Shown: positions 44,352-54,118 of the stretch, piece by piece | Layout: each line of letters starts with the position of its first letter | Numbering within the stretch: the stretch's first letter is position 1 | Assembly: GCF_009696065.1 (NCBI RefSeq) | Contig: NZ_VUMS01000014.1 | Span: forward strand, 33,559 to 97,558 | Reading direction: 5' to 3' | Length of the DNA: 64,000 bases | From: Oliverpabstia intestinalis | GTDB lineage: Bacteria > Bacillota > Clostridia > Lachnospirales > Lachnospiraceae | Translations under genes and position numbers: made by a program | Notes under the pieces: generated by a model | The model's database searches: none | What the model saw: the letters and a program-made list of their open reading frames with translations, nothing else | What the model was told of the DNA's origin: nothing

Positions 44352-45272
44352 ATGAGACATCTGATGAGTCCTCTGGATTTCTCCGTTGAGGAGCTTGAGC
44401 ATCTGCTGGATCTGGCAAATGACATTGAACAAAACCCTGAAAAATACGCACACGCCTGTGATGGTAAAAAGATTGCTACTTTGTTCTATGAACCAAGTAC
44501 CCGTACTCGTCTCAGTTTCGAAGCTGCCATGATGAATCTTGGCGGAAAAGCTCTTGGTTTTTCTTCCGCCGATTCCAGTTCCGCTTCCAAAGGTGAAAGC
44601 GTTTCTGATACCATTCGCGTTGTTTCCTGTTTTGCAGACATCTGTGCCATGCGTCATCCAAAAGAGGGTGCCCCGCTGGTTGCTTCTTTGGCTTCTAAAA
44701 TTCCCGTGATCAATGCCGGTGACGGCGGACATCAACATCCTACTCAGACATTAACTGATTTATTAACGATTCGTTCTCTTAAGGGACGGCTGGATAACAT
44801 TACGATCGGTCTTTGCGGCGATCTGAAGTTTGGACGTACCGTACACTCTCTGATCGAAGCTCTGGTTCGTTATCCAAATGTAAAATTCGTCCTGATCTCT
44901 CCGGAAGAACTCTGTATCCCGGACTATATCCGTGAAGATGTGCTGAAAGCCAGTGGTCATGAGTTTGAGGAAGTAACCCGTCTCGAAGACGCACTGCCAA
45001 AACTGGATGTCCTTTACATGACACGTGTACAGAAAGAACGTTTCTTCAATGAAGATGATTATGTTCGTATGAAAGACTTCTATATTCTGGACAAGGAAAA
45101 AATGAAACTTGCCGGACCGGATATGCTGGTTCTGCATCCACTGCCTCGTGTCAATGAAATCTCCACAGAAGTAGATTCTGACCCAAGAGCTGCATATTTT
45201 AAACAGGTACAGTACGGCGTCTATGTCCGTATGGCACTGATCCTGACTTTACTGGAGGTAAAAGTATGTTAA
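44352..45272 (+). CDS. pyrB: Aspartate carbamoyltransferase catalytic subunit
   Basis: Condenses carbamoyl phosphate with aspartate in pyrimidine synthesis. The 306-residue product has [16 protein letters not shown], the carbamoyl-phosphate loop, then [20 protein letters not shown] and [11 protein letters not shown], which bind aspartate. ATGs occur at 44349 and 44352; the second has better spacing (6 bp) from GGAGG. Its stop overlaps the pyrI start by 7 bp. Presence of pyrI indicates an E. coli-like regulated holoenzyme. Confidence 0.97.
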   Translation: MRHLMSPLDFSVEELEHLLDLANDIEQNPEKYAHACDGKKIATLFYEPSTRTRLSFEAAMMNLGGKALGFSSADSSSASKGESVSDTIRVVSCFADICAMRHPKEGAPLVASLASKIPVINAGDGGHQHPTQTLTDLLTIRSLKGRLDNITIGLCGDLKFGRTVHSLIEALVRYPNVKFVLISPEELCIPDYIREDVLKASGHEFEEVTRLEDALPKLDVLYMTRVQKERFFNEDDYVRMKDFYILDKEKMKLAGPDMLVLHPLPRVNEISTEVDSDPRAAYFKQVQYGVYVRMALILTLLEVKVC

Positions 45273-45703
45273 ATGTAGGACGTATCGAAGAGGGATTTGT
45301 TCTGGACCACATCAAAGCCGGCAAATCCATGACAATTTATCATGATCTGAAACTTGACAAGCTGGACTGCTGTGTTGCCATCATCAAAAACGCCCGCAGC
45401 AACAAAATGGGAAAAAAAGATATCATCAAAGTAGAATGCAGCGTAGATATGCTGGATCTTGATATTCTCGGATTTATCGATCACAACATCACTGTGAACG
45501 TGATCCAGAACGGCAAGATTACCTCAAAGAAAGAACTGCATCTTCCGTCTCAGGTAGTCAACGTAATCCGTTGCAAAAACCCTCGCTGTATCACTTCTAT
45601 CGAACAGGAACTGGATCAGGTATTTATCCTGACCGATCCGGGAAAAGAAGTATACCGTTGCAAATACTGTGAAGAAAAATACAGAGGACACCGTAATAAA
45701 TAA
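45266..45703 (+). CDS. pyrI: Aspartate carbamoyltransferase regulatory subunit
   Basis: A 145-residue regulatory chain with an N-terminal nucleotide-binding domain ([24 protein letters not shown]) and a C-terminal zinc domain whose four cysteines are visible in CKNPRC and [10 protein letters not shown]. It confers allosteric control by CTP and ATP on PyrB. Its ATG overlaps the end of pyrB, so the subunits are translationally coupled. Confidence 0.96.
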   Translation: MLNVGRIEEGFVLDHIKAGKSMTIYHDLKLDKLDCCVAIIKNARSNKMGKKDIIKVECSVDMLDLDILGFIDHNITVNVIQNGKITSKKELHLPSQVVNVIRCKNPRCITSIEQELDQVFILTDPGKEVYRCKYCEEKYRGHRNK

Positions 45704-45717
45704 AAATGAGGACCGTG

Positions 45718-46530
45718 ATGACTGTGGAACATTCAAACACAGAGAATACTACTGCACTTCGTATCTATTATTGCGGAAGGGAGCAATGTGCTCCCGGACA
45801 CTTTTGGGGGCCGGCTATCCGCCCCCATTATTTGCTTCACGTTGTTTTGCATGGAAAAGGGGAATTCTTCTATCAGGAGAAAAAGTATGAGCTTTCTGCC
45901 GGCGATGCCTTTTTAATCGAACCGATGCAGACCCATTATTATCAGGCAGACAAAGAAGAGCCCTGGGAATATGCTTGGGTTGGATTCGACGGAAGCTGCG
46001 TGGAAGAGGTTCTCTCCTCCACAATTTTCCAATCTTCCCCTGTCTTTACCACGGACTCTGCTCTGTGTATTCAGCCCATGATCCGGCTGAATGCCCTGTT
46101 TTTTGCTCCCGAAAAGAATCCATTGGGACTGGCATCTGCTTTTCTCCGGCTGCTCTCCTGTATGACCCGTCTGGACACTTCCGGTCGAAATGATCACAAT
46201 GAACAGTATTATCAGCAGGCACTGGAATATATCAGCAATAATTACTCCTATAATCTTAAGATTCAGGATATAGCAGATTATATCGGCGTGGACAGAACTT
46301 ATCTTTACAAAATTTTTATGCGGGAAGCGCAGATTTCTCCGAAACAGTATCTCCTTCAATACCGGATCCGTGCGGCAGCAAAACTTTTACAGACACAAAA
46401 TTATAACGTGACAGAGATTGCTTATTCCTGTGGCTTCCGTGATTCTGCTGCTTTCTGCTATCATTTTCGACAGCAGATCGGCATGACACCAAGACAGTAC
46501 CGGGAAAAGATACGAAGTGGTACTTATTAA
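45718..46530 (+). CDS. AraC-family transcriptional regulator
   Basis: A 270-residue regulator with an N-terminal cupin (HYLLHVVLHGKGEFFYQEKK, residues about 30-100) and a C-terminal double helix-turn-helix (IADYIGVDRTYLYKIFMREA and VTEIAYSCGFRDSAAFCYHF, residues about 170-260). The cupin type usually senses sugars or related metabolites. A frame-matched ATG at 45706 lacks a ribosome site, whereas GAGGA stands 5 bases before 45718. It follows pyrI by 14 bp but has no obvious pyrimidine role; no sugar operon adjoins it. Confidence 0.88.
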   Translation: MTVEHSNTENTTALRIYYCGREQCAPGHFWGPAIRPHYLLHVVLHGKGEFFYQEKKYELSAGDAFLIEPMQTHYYQADKEEPWEYAWVGFDGSCVEEVLSSTIFQSSPVFTTDSALCIQPMIRLNALFFAPEKNPLGLASAFLRLLSCMTRLDTSGRNDHNEQYYQQALEYISNNYSYNLKIQDIADYIGVDRTYLYKIFMREAQISPKQYLLQYRIRAAAKLLQTQNYNVTEIAYSCGFRDSAAFCYHFRQQIGMTPRQYREKIRSGTY

Positions 46531-46566
46531 GCAAGTATCAATCCGGATCCGCTTGTTGTTCGCGTA

Positions 46567-46624
46567 AAAAGATGAAAGGAATCGGGAGTCAGAATAATCT
46601 GACTCCCGATTCCTTTCATCTTTT
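46567..46624. terminator. Bidirectional terminator, 27 bp perfect stem
   Basis: Arms 46567-46593 and 46598-46624 are perfect complements around a 4-base ATAA loop, with A-runs on one side and T-runs on the other. It serves the convergent AraC-type gene and larB. Confidence 0.9.
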
Positions 46625-46663
46625 CTTTTATCCTATTCTTTTATCATAGCTGTGTGGTCTATT

Positions 46664-47428
46664 CTATTTTTCTTTCACACCCATTCGGTTAATCTGTGTT
46701 GCAATATAACCGGCACCATATCCATTGTCGATATTTACCGTAGCAATCCCGTTGGCGCAGGAATTGATCATCGTGAGCAGCGCGGATATTCCATTCATAC
46801 TGGCACCATATCCCACGGAAGTAGGTACGGCGATCACCGGTTTATTCACCAGACCACCCAGCACGCTTGCCAGTGCGCCTTCCATCCCTGCCACTGCGAC
46901 TACGCAGTTTGCATCCTGGATCGCATCCAGCCTTGCAAAAAGACGATGGATACCGGCCACACCCACATCATAGATCCGTTCTACTTTTGCTCCGAAATAT
47001 TCTGCCGTCTGTGCGGCTTCTTCCGCTACCGGGATATCAGCTGTTCCCGCTGTACATACAGCAATCAGGCCGACACCCTCTTTCTTTTCTTTATTCTCTA
47101 TTTTCAGGATATGCGAGATCGGATCGTACTGGATCTGCGGATAAATTTCTTTCAGCATCTGGTACTGATGCTCGGATGCTCTGGTTCCAAATACCTCTCC
47201 ATTCGCTTCATATAACCGTTTTACGATTGGCACCAGATGTGCATCTGCCTTTCCACTGCAAAAGATCACTTCCGGAAAACCGGAACGGATCTGTCGGTGC
47301 ATATCCAGTTTGGCATATCCCATCTCATCAAAAGGAGCTTTCCGAAAATAGTGTTCTGCTTCTTCAACAGAAATCTCACCCTGTTTTACTTTTTCCAATA
47401 CTTCTCTCATATCCATCTCTTTGTTCAC
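46664..47428 (-). CDS. larB: Nickel pincer cofactor biosynthesis protein LarB
   Basis: LarB carboxylates and hydrolyses nicotinic acid adenine dinucleotide in the first step of the nickel-pincer cofactor pathway. The 254-residue product has a helical N-terminus (LEKVKQGEISVEEAEHYF) and an AIR-carboxylase-like C-terminal domain with GTADIPVAEEAAQTAEYFG, VAVAGMEGALASVLGGL and VPTSVGYGASMNGI. It lies between a bidirectional terminator and lon. LarC is encoded 11 kb away; LarE and a LarA racemase are not in the window. Confidence 0.93.
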   Translation of the reverse strand: MNKEMDMREVLEKVKQGEISVEEAEHYFRKAPFDEMGYAKLDMHRQIRSGFPEVIFCSGKADAHLVPIVKRLYEANGEVFGTRASEHQYQMLKEIYPQIQYDPISHILKIENKEKKEGVGLIAVCTAGTADIPVAEEAAQTAEYFGAKVERIYDVGVAGIHRLFARLDAIQDANCVVAVAGMEGALASVLGGLVNKPVIAVPTSVGYGASMNGISALLTMINSCANGIATVNIDNGYGAGYIATQINRMGVKEK

Positions 47429-47481
47429 CTTGTTTTCCTGCTCAATCTTCCTTTGTGATACGTTCTGTTTCCCCTGTTTAT

Positions 47482-49743
47482 TCAGGCAAACACCAGTCTC
47501 ATGACCTGGTCTACTGTTTCTACCGGGACGATCTCCAGTTTTTCTTTCACTTCTTCTGCTACTTCTTCCAGATCTCTCTCATTTTCTGCGGGAATAAATA
47601 CTTTTTTGATACCTGCCCGCTGAGCTGCCATCAGTTTTTCAGGAAGACCACCGATTGGCATCACACCACCCCGCAAAGATACCTCACCGGTCATGGCATA
47701 TTCCGGATTCACCGGTGTATCTGTCACCAGCGAAGTCAGTGCCGTCACCAGTGTGATACCTGCGGAAGGACCGTCTTTTGGAACTGCACCGGACGGGACG
47801 TGGATATGCAGATCATTTTCTTTAAATAAATCGGCTTTGTCCGGATGACGTTTTTTCACCAGTGTGATCGCAATCTGTGCTGATTCTTTCATCACATCTC
47901 CCAGCTGTCCGGTGATCGTGATTTTTCCGGAACCTTTGGTAAAAGAAGTCTCGATAAACAGAATCTCTCCACCGGCGCTTGTCCATGCAAGTCCGGTCAT
48001 CACACCCGGCTGTGGATGTTTCAGGATCGTATCATGGATGATCCCCGATCCCAGGAATTCCTGTACCCGTTTTTCATTGACAGTAATATTTTTTTGCTCT
48101 CCCCGGACCAGTTTGACCGCAGCATTCCTGCAGATCACATCCACCTGCTTCTTTAATCCGCGCACACCTGACTCTGCGGTATATTCCGCAATTATTTTCT
48201 CCAGGGCACCATCCGTAACCTTCAGGTTCTGTGCCTTGATTCCCATCGCTTTCATCGCTTTCGGAAGCAGATGTCTTCTTGCGATATGAAACTTCTCCAG
48301 TGGTGTATATCCCGGAAACTGAATCACTTCCATACGATTTAACAGCGGTTCCGGAATCGTATCCGTACTGTTTGCCGTACATACAAAAAATACATTTGAC
48401 AGATCATAGGGCACATTCATATAGTGATCTGTAAAGCTGTAGTTCTGTTCCGGATCCAGCACTTCCAGAAGGGCACTTGCCGGATCTCCGCCGTAATCTT
48501 TTGCCAGTTTATCCACTTCGTCCAGCACCATAACAGGATTCTGAGCCTTACTTCGTTTCATACCTTCCATAATCCGGCCAGGCATTGCACCTACGTACGT
48601 TCTTCTGTGACCACGGATCTCTGCCTCATCCCGGATGCCTCCAAGGCTGATTCTTACATATTCCCGGTGCAGTGCCCTTGCGATACTCTGACCGATACTG
48701 GTTTTACCGGTACCCGGAGCACCCACAAACAGCAAAATAGAACCGGACTGTTTTTTATTCAGTGCCATCACAGCAAGCTGTTGAATGATACGTTCTTTCA
48801 CTTTCTTCAGACCGTAATGATCTTCATCCAGAATCTCCTCTGCTTCCTGCAGATTGATCTCCGACTGTTCTTTTGTTTTCCAGGAAAGTGAAGTTACAAA
48901 ATCCAGGTAGTCATACAGCATACCATATTCATGACTGTCTTTTCCTTCCTGTTTCATCCGGTTCAAAACTTTCTCAGCCTCTTTCCTGGCTTCTTCATTC
49001 ATGCCGGACTGTGCAATCTTTGTTTCAAATTTACGTACATCCGATATATTCTCCGGATGCATCTCATCCAGCTGCTGTTGCAGCAGTTCGATCTGTTTTT
49101 TAATCGCAGATTCCCGGTATGCCTGTTCATGAATCTCTTTCTGTGCTTCTTCAGCTTCTTCGCCTACATGGAATATCTCCATAAATTCATAAACAGCTTC
49201 CTCAATTTTTTTGCATCGTTCTCTTCTGGAATCTGTCTCTATGATACCATATTTCTCTTCCCATGTGATATTAAAATAAGAAGAAAGTGCACATCCTATT
49301 TCTTCTACATTTTTCCAGTGCAAAATCACCCCACGGGCCCAGACTCCCCATGGGAATCCTTTGACGAAACGAAGGATATCCTGTTTCATCTTTTCAAACA
49401 ATGCTCTCTCTTCTTCTTTCGGAAAATCATCTACATCCGGAAGAAGCGAAGCATCTGCAGTAATCACACCATCTTTTCCCATCTCAGTATCAGAAATCTG
49501 TACCCGTTCTCTCACTTTGACACGTACATTTCCTTCTTCATCTACGCTGTCGATGGTGCCAATCACACCAATGGGATAAAAATCATCCGGTGTCATCTGC
49601 TCCTTTTCTTCTTTTTCCATTACAAATAATATATCTTCTCCAACAGATTCTGCTGTTATCTCTCCACTGGGAAACACATCTTTTTTAAAGAAAAATGTCA
49701 CACCTGGCAGTAACAACAGGTCAGAAATCGGCAATGTAATCAT
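47482..49743 (-). CDS. lon: ATP-dependent Lon protease
   Basis: A 753-residue LonA. The N-terminal substrate domain (about 1-190) starts MITLPISDLLLLPGVTFFFK; a coiled region follows; the AAA module has FVGAPGTGKTSIGQSIA and PVMVLDEVDKLAKDYGG; the protease domain has the catalytic serine in PKDGPSAGITL and the lysine in IGGLPEKLMAAQRAG. It degrades misfolded and regulatory proteins. The ATG at 49743 follows GAGGAAA; the frame is open further up, but that part lies in the CIRCE operator. Heat-shock control by HrcA is expected. Confidence 0.96.
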   Translation of the reverse strand: MITLPISDLLLLPGVTFFFKKDVFPSGEITAESVGEDILFVMEKEEKEQMTPDDFYPIGVIGTIDSVDEEGNVRVKVRERVQISDTEMGKDGVITADASLLPDVDDFPKEEERALFEKMKQDILRFVKGFPWGVWARGVILHWKNVEEIGCALSSYFNITWEEKYGIIETDSRRERCKKIEEAVYEFMEIFHVGEEAEEAQKEIHEQAYRESAIKKQIELLQQQLDEMHPENISDVRKFETKIAQSGMNEEARKEAEKVLNRMKQEGKDSHEYGMLYDYLDFVTSLSWKTKEQSEINLQEAEEILDEDHYGLKKVKERIIQQLAVMALNKKQSGSILLFVGAPGTGKTSIGQSIARALHREYVRISLGGIRDEAEIRGHRRTYVGAMPGRIMEGMKRSKAQNPVMVLDEVDKLAKDYGGDPASALLEVLDPEQNYSFTDHYMNVPYDLSNVFFVCTANSTDTIPEPLLNRMEVIQFPGYTPLEKFHIARRHLLPKAMKAMGIKAQNLKVTDGALEKIIAEYTAESGVRGLKKQVDVICRNAAVKLVRGEQKNITVNEKRVQEFLGSGIIHDTILKHPQPGVMTGLAWTSAGGEILFIETSFTKGSGKITITGQLGDVMKESAQIAITLVKKRHPDKADLFKENDLHIHVPSGAVPKDGPSAGITLVTALTSLVTDTPVNPEYAMTGEVSLRGGVMPIGGLPEKLMAAQRAGIKKVFIPAENERDLEEVAEEVKEKLEIVPVETVDQVMRLVFA

Positions 49744-49769
49744 TATGTTTCCTCTTTGTTCTTCTTTTG

Positions 49770-49796
49770 TTAGCACTCAATCTTTACGAGTGCTGA
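49770..49796 (-). promoter_or_regulatory. CIRCE operator upstream of lon
   Basis: TTAGCACTC (49770-49778), a 9 bp spacer and GAGTGCTGA (49788-49796) match the HrcA-binding CIRCE element with a single difference from the TTAGCACTC-N9-GAGTGCTAA consensus. It lies between the promoter and the lon start codon. Confidence 0.9.
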
Positions 49797-49809
49797 TTTT
49801 TCATCTTCT

Positions 49810-49837
49810 ATTCTATCACGTTATTTTGAAAATGCAA
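49810..49837 (-). promoter_or_regulatory. Promoter of lon
   Basis: On the minus strand TTGCAT (49832-49837) and TAGAAT (49810-49815) are 16 bp apart, directly ahead of the CIRCE element. Confidence 0.65.
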
Positions 49838-49994
49838 GTAAAATACGTAAAAAAAGAAAAGCAACCCGAACCTTGTATTCTGGTCACTTTTCTTCTTTTT
49901 GCTGTAATGTATATCAACCCCTAGTACATTGTTTTGCTGATACATTTGCTGTGTTTCTACCTATTATAATAGCAACTCAAAAACTATGTTTTTG

Positions 49995-51503
49995 TCAGGT
50001 GAAGCGGCGAATCGCAAGGATTGTCTTGCAATTTGCACTTCTGTCATGGGTGATACCCCATTTTGTTCCTTTCGCTTCCACGATTCCGCCATTTCCGTCG
50101 TAGATAGCCACATGTCCGGAATAACAGATCACATCACCTGCTCTTGCTTCAGATAAACTTGAAACTGCTGTACCAAGGCTTCTCCATCCTGCTGATGTGG
50201 TATAACCACCACTGTAAGCACCGGTGTTTTTCAGCACCTGATATACGAAATGAGAGCAATCAATACCATTGGTCAGGGAATTACCACCCCATACGTATGG
50301 ATTACCGACAAACTGATCTGCATATGCTACGATAGAACTGCCGGATGCCCCACTGCTGTTTACAGGACCGGAACTGCCTGTCGAACTGCTTTTGTCTGAA
50401 CTGCTGCCGGAACTTGCAGTACTGTTATTGGTGCTTGTACTGCCGGAACTTGCAGTACTGCTGCCTGTTGCTGCATTACTGTTGTTTGTTGTACTGTTGT
50501 TTCTGCTGTTTCCACTGCTCTGTGAAGTCGAACTGTTGCCGGAAGAAGTACTTGTCGAGCTAGCCGCTGCTGCCTGCTGACGGCTGGCTTCTTCGGCTGC
50601 TGCCTGCTGTCTTGCTGCTTCTTCTGCCGCTGCCTGCTGACGGGCTGCTTCCTCAGCCGCCGCCTGTCTTGCCGCCTCTTCTTCAGCCTGTCGTTTTTCT
50701 TCTGCAATCTGATCCAGCTGCGCCTGTTGCTGGCTGATCAAATTACTGATCTCATTTGCCTGCTGCTGGGCTGTTGCAATCTGGGCTTCGTAATCACTGC
50801 TGGTTGCTTTCTTTTCATCCATCTGTGCCTGTAAGTCTGCCTGCTGGCTCTGCAGATCTGCCTGCTGGCTTTCCAGGGATGCTTTCTGTGTCTCCAGGTC
50901 ACTCTTTTGTGTCTCCAGATCCGCTTTCTGATTCTCCAGATCTGCCTTCAGATCGGACACCTGCTGTACCACTTCTTTAAAAGCTTCCAGATGTTTTCTG
51001 TCATAATCGTGCATGTTCTGTGCATATTCCACTTTATTCAGAAGAGACGTGATACTGTCCGCACCGCTTAACATATTCAGCCATGCTTCATTTCCACCAT
51101 TCTCATATATGTACTGGATACGTTTTTTCATATCCGCATACTGCTTGTCGCGATCTGCCTCTGCATCCTGCAGCTGGCCGGCAGTTGTCTCAATCTCTCC
51201 CTCTTTTTCCGTAATATCTGCTTCTTTTTGTGCAATTCCATCTTCTGTACTTGCAATGTCTGTTTTGGTAGCATCAATCTGAATCATCAGATCTACCATA
51301 TCTGCATCCATAGCATTGATTTCTGACTGGATCTGCTGCTGCTGTTCAGACAAAGAAGCAATGGTATCATTTGTCTGACTTAACTGGCTCTCTGCCTGGG
51401 CTTTCTGCTGTCTGATATCTGATTCTGTATCAGCAAAAACCGTAAAAGACTGAGAAACCATCATTGCAAGTCCCAAAAACGCACATACTACTCTTTTTTT
51501 CAT
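49995..51503 (-). CDS. Secreted NlpC/P60 peptidoglycan hydrolase with coiled coil
   Basis: A 502-residue exported protein. Residues 1-24 are a signal peptide (MKKRVVCAFLGLAMMVSQSF). Residues about 28-290 form a long coiled coil of Q, E and D-rich heptads, as in PcsB-like hydrolases. A low-complexity Ser/Thr/Asn/Gly linker covers about 300-385, and the C-terminal 115 residues are the NlpC/P60 domain with the catalytic Cys in NGIDCSHFVYQVL and His in YSGHVAIYDG. It cleaves muropeptide bonds, probably during division, and the coiled coil suggests control by a membrane partner such as FtsEX. It is monocistronic. Confidence 0.92.
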   Translation of the reverse strand: MKKRVVCAFLGLAMMVSQSFTVFADTESDIRQQKAQAESQLSQTNDTIASLSEQQQQIQSEINAMDADMVDLMIQIDATKTDIASTEDGIAQKEADITEKEGEIETTAGQLQDAEADRDKQYADMKKRIQYIYENGGNEAWLNMLSGADSITSLLNKVEYAQNMHDYDRKHLEAFKEVVQQVSDLKADLENQKADLETQKSDLETQKASLESQQADLQSQQADLQAQMDEKKATSSDYEAQIATAQQQANEISNLISQQQAQLDQIAEEKRQAEEEAARQAAAEEAARQQAAAEEAARQQAAAEEASRQQAAAASSTSTSSGNSSTSQSSGNSRNNSTTNNSNAATGSSTASSGSTSTNNSTASSGSSSDKSSSTGSSGPVNSSGASGSSIVAYADQFVGNPYVWGGNSLTNGIDCSHFVYQVLKNTGAYSGGYTTSAGWRSLGTAVSSLSEARAGDVICYSGHVAIYDGNGGIVEAKGTKWGITHDRSANCKTILAIRRFT

Positions 51504-51571
51504 GTAAAACCTCTCTTTTTATTGCCTTTGTTGCTTTGTTTTTTAATGACTTTGTAACAATTTCGTTACTT

Positions 51572-51599
51572 TTTATATACTACCATGTTCCCGGAGCAA
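51572..51599 (-). promoter_or_regulatory. Promoter of the NlpC/P60 gene
   Basis: On the minus strand TTGCTC (51594-51599) and TATAAA (51572-51577), spacer 16 bp. Downstream at 51552-51569 lies TTGTAAC-aattt-CGTTAC, an inverted repeat resembling motifs near two other wall-protein genes. Confidence 0.5.
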
Positions 51600-51700
51600 A
51601 TGCAAGAAGTATGTCTCATAATTCGCAGAATGTTCACAGAATGGCTATTGTTCACTCCATTCCCAGTATCTCGCTTCGCAATGCACAGAATTTTCATCAA

Positions 51701-51737
51701 AAAAAGAGAACCGGATCTTTTCCCCGGTTCTCTTTTT
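51701..51737 (-). terminator. Terminator after the P-type ATPase transcript
   Basis: AAAAAGAGAACCGG (51701-51714) pairs perfectly with CCGGTTCTCTTTTT (51724-51737) with a 9-base loop and T-run on either strand. On the minus strand it would end the ATPase message after the repeat. Confidence 0.8.
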
Positions 51738-51743
51738 ACTGAT

Positions 51744-51926
51744 TGTAACTGTTCAGTAACTTCACAGTTACGAGCAAAAATGCATTTAAACGATAAAAAC
51801 ACGCTTTGCGAGTTTTTATCGTTATCGCGGCACTCATCAAGGTTCCGTGCAAGCACGGACTTTGACTCGTTGCTCGCGTAAATCACCTTCGGTGATGCAT
51901 TTTTGCTTGTATGTCTCGGGATTTTG
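51744..51926 (-). repeat. Long multi-hairpin interspersed repeat, copy 2
   Basis: About 183 bp, inverted relative to copy 1. It carries the GTAACTG/CAGTTAC, AACGATAAAAAC and CCGTGC/GCACGG hairpins and continues past the ATCACCTTCGGTGAT palindrome into TTGTATGTCTCGGGATTTT, which is also present in copy 3. It lies between the ATPase stop and its terminator, so it is probably transcribed. Confidence 0.85.
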
Positions 51927-52009
51927 GCATATTTATGCCAAAACACCTCGCGGGATAATGGCTACTGAATACTTACCACTGATTATCCCTTATTCATAGG
52001 CTTTTTTGC

Positions 52010-54085
52010 TTAATCGATCAGGTTCTGCATGCTCTTCAGTCCTATAACCAGCGTAGAAGTATTATGCAGCAATGCGGAAGTGGTTGGCTGTATGATACCG
52101 GTCACACCAAGAGCGATCAGTCCGGCATTAATCAAAATAATCGAACGATAGTTCTTGTGGATCCGTTTCATCAGCCCGTTACTGATTGCTTTTAATGTAA
52201 CAATTTCGTAAAGATTATCCGCACCGATTGTTACATCTGCTATTTCACGGGCAATCTCCGCACCGTCACTGATAGCGATTCCCACATCTGCAGCTGACAG
52301 AGCCAGTGAATCATTGATACCGTCACCGATCATGATCACTTTTCGTCCTGCTTCTTTTTCACGTTCCACAAATCCCGCTTTATCTTCCGGCAATACTTCC
52401 GAATAATATTCATCTACACCAATCTGTGCTGCTACAGCTCTTGCGGTACGTTCGCTGTCTCCGGTCATCATAACTACTTTGCTGATTCCCGCCCGTTTCA
52501 GAGAATTGATCACCGGGAACGCTTCCTGACGGATCGGATCATGGATACAGATCACCGCAGCCAGTTTTCCGTCAATAGCCAGATACAGATGGGAATACTC
52601 TTCCGGAAGTACTGCGAATTTTTCTTCCATGCCTTCCGGAATCACACAATGTTCATCTTCGAAGACAAAATGAGCACTTCCGATGATTACTTTATGTTCA
52701 TCTATCATTGTAGATATCCCATGTGCAACAATGTATTCTACTTTAGAATGCATCTCTTCGTGGGAAATATTCCGCTTTTTGGCGGCATCAACCACAGCCT
52801 TCGCCATAGAATGTGGAAAATGTTCTTCCAGGCAGGCTGCGATACGAAGCAGTTCTTCTTCGGAGCGCTCACAGAAGGTCTCTATTTTAGCAACTGTTGG
52901 TTCTGCTTTCGTCAGTGTACCGGTCTTGTCAAATACGATGGTATCGGCCTGTGCGATCGCTTCCAGGAATTTACCACCTTTTACCGTGATATCATACAGA
53001 CTTGCTTCCCGGATCGCCGAAAGTACGCTGATTGGCATCGCCAGTTTCAGCGCACAGGAAAAATCTACCATCAGTACCGCCAGTGTCTTTGTCATATTTC
53101 GTGTGAGCAGATAGGTCAGGCCGGTACCCGCCAGTGTATACGGAACCAGACGGTCTGCCAGATGTTCAGCTTTTCCTTCCACGTTGGACTTGAGTTTTTC
53201 GGACTCTTCGATCATGGTAACGATCTTCTCAAACTTACTTCCACCGTTGACTTCCTTGACACAGATGGTCAGTTCGCCCTCTTCGACCACGGTTCCGGCA
53301 TATGCATATTTCTGTGCATTCTTCTGAACAGGAACCGATTCTCCGGTAAGTGATGCCTGGTTGACCATAGCATCTCCGGCTGTTACCACACCGTCAAAAG
53401 GAATCACATTGCCCATATGAACAACGATCTCATCTCCTGTCCGGATCTGATCTGACGGAACCAGAATCTCCTGTCCGTCTTTCATCAACCATGCTCTGGA
53501 TACGTGCAATGACATGCTTCTTGCCAGATCATCCACAGATTTTTTATGGGTCCACTCTTCCAGAATCTCTCCGATTCCCAGAAGAAACATAGTGGATCCT
53601 GCGGTCTCAAAGTCTCCGCGGAAAATGGATACACCAATCGCAGTTGCATCCAGAACCGGGACTTCCAGTTTCCCTTTAGCAATCGTCCGTACTCCATGCC
53701 ACAGATATTTCACTGATTTGACTGCGGTGATCACGGAACGGACAGATACCGGAAGAAACATTTTGCTTCCCATACGCATAACCACTTTATTGACCAGTTT
53801 TTCCCAGTACTCATTCTGCAGTTCCCGGCCGGAATTTTTCAGATAAGTCTCCGGTACTTTGGCTGTCTCATAATGGAAAACTTTCAGTGCCCGGATTACT
53901 TCTTCCCGGTCTCCCACAAAATTAATTGTGGCATCCTGTGTTTTCTCACGGCCTTTCACCCCTGTCACCAGTTTCTGGCTGCTCAGATAATAAAGTAACG
54001 TATCTGCCTGCTCAAATGTCATACGATTCTGAAGAAGATGAACACGCATACGTCCTCTGATTTCATGTTTGATTATAAATTTCAT
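52010..54085 (-). CDS. P1B-type heavy-metal P-type ATPase
   Basis: A 691-residue metal pump. The N-terminal 75 residues (EIRGRMRVHLLQNRMTFEQA) resemble a heavy-metal-associated fold without a CxxC motif. DKTGTLTKAEPTV carries the phosphorylated Asp, SLTGESVPV the actuator TGES, EEHFPHSMAKAV the HP motif of P1B ATPases, and IGDGINDSLALSAADVG the hinge. The membrane metal-site motif is FSCALKLAMP, not the usual CPC, SPC or TPC, so specificity cannot be assigned from known classes. It is downstream of feo genes and a Fur-type regulator, suggesting iron or manganese export. Confidence 0.9.
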   Translation of the reverse strand: MKFIIKHEIRGRMRVHLLQNRMTFEQADTLLYYLSSQKLVTGVKGREKTQDATINFVGDREEVIRALKVFHYETAKVPETYLKNSGRELQNEYWEKLVNKVVMRMGSKMFLPVSVRSVITAVKSVKYLWHGVRTIAKGKLEVPVLDATAIGVSIFRGDFETAGSTMFLLGIGEILEEWTHKKSVDDLARSMSLHVSRAWLMKDGQEILVPSDQIRTGDEIVVHMGNVIPFDGVVTAGDAMVNQASLTGESVPVQKNAQKYAYAGTVVEEGELTICVKEVNGGSKFEKIVTMIEESEKLKSNVEGKAEHLADRLVPYTLAGTGLTYLLTRNMTKTLAVLMVDFSCALKLAMPISVLSAIREASLYDITVKGGKFLEAIAQADTIVFDKTGTLTKAEPTVAKIETFCERSEEELLRIAACLEEHFPHSMAKAVVDAAKKRNISHEEMHSKVEYIVAHGISTMIDEHKVIIGSAHFVFEDEHCVIPEGMEEKFAVLPEEYSHLYLAIDGKLAAVICIHDPIRQEAFPVINSLKRAGISKVVMMTGDSERTARAVAAQIGVDEYYSEVLPEDKAGFVEREKEAGRKVIMIGDGINDSLALSAADVGIAISDGAEIAREIADVTIGADNLYEIVTLKAISNGLMKRIHKNYRSIILINAGLIALGVTGIIQPTTSALLHNTSTLVIGLKSMQNLID

Positions 54086-54118
54086 TGAATAACACTGTCC
54101 TTGTGTGAGTTTAGCATT

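Larger units (their letters stand above)
51504..52009. other. Intergenic region with promoter, terminator and long repeat
   Basis: Holds the promoter of the NlpC/P60 gene, an intrinsic terminator at 51701-51737 that would end transcripts from the P-type ATPase, and the repeat at 51744-51926. From 51927 to 52009 there is only a short AT-rich stretch after the palindrome GGCATAtttaTGCC. No gene is supported. Confidence 0.7.
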
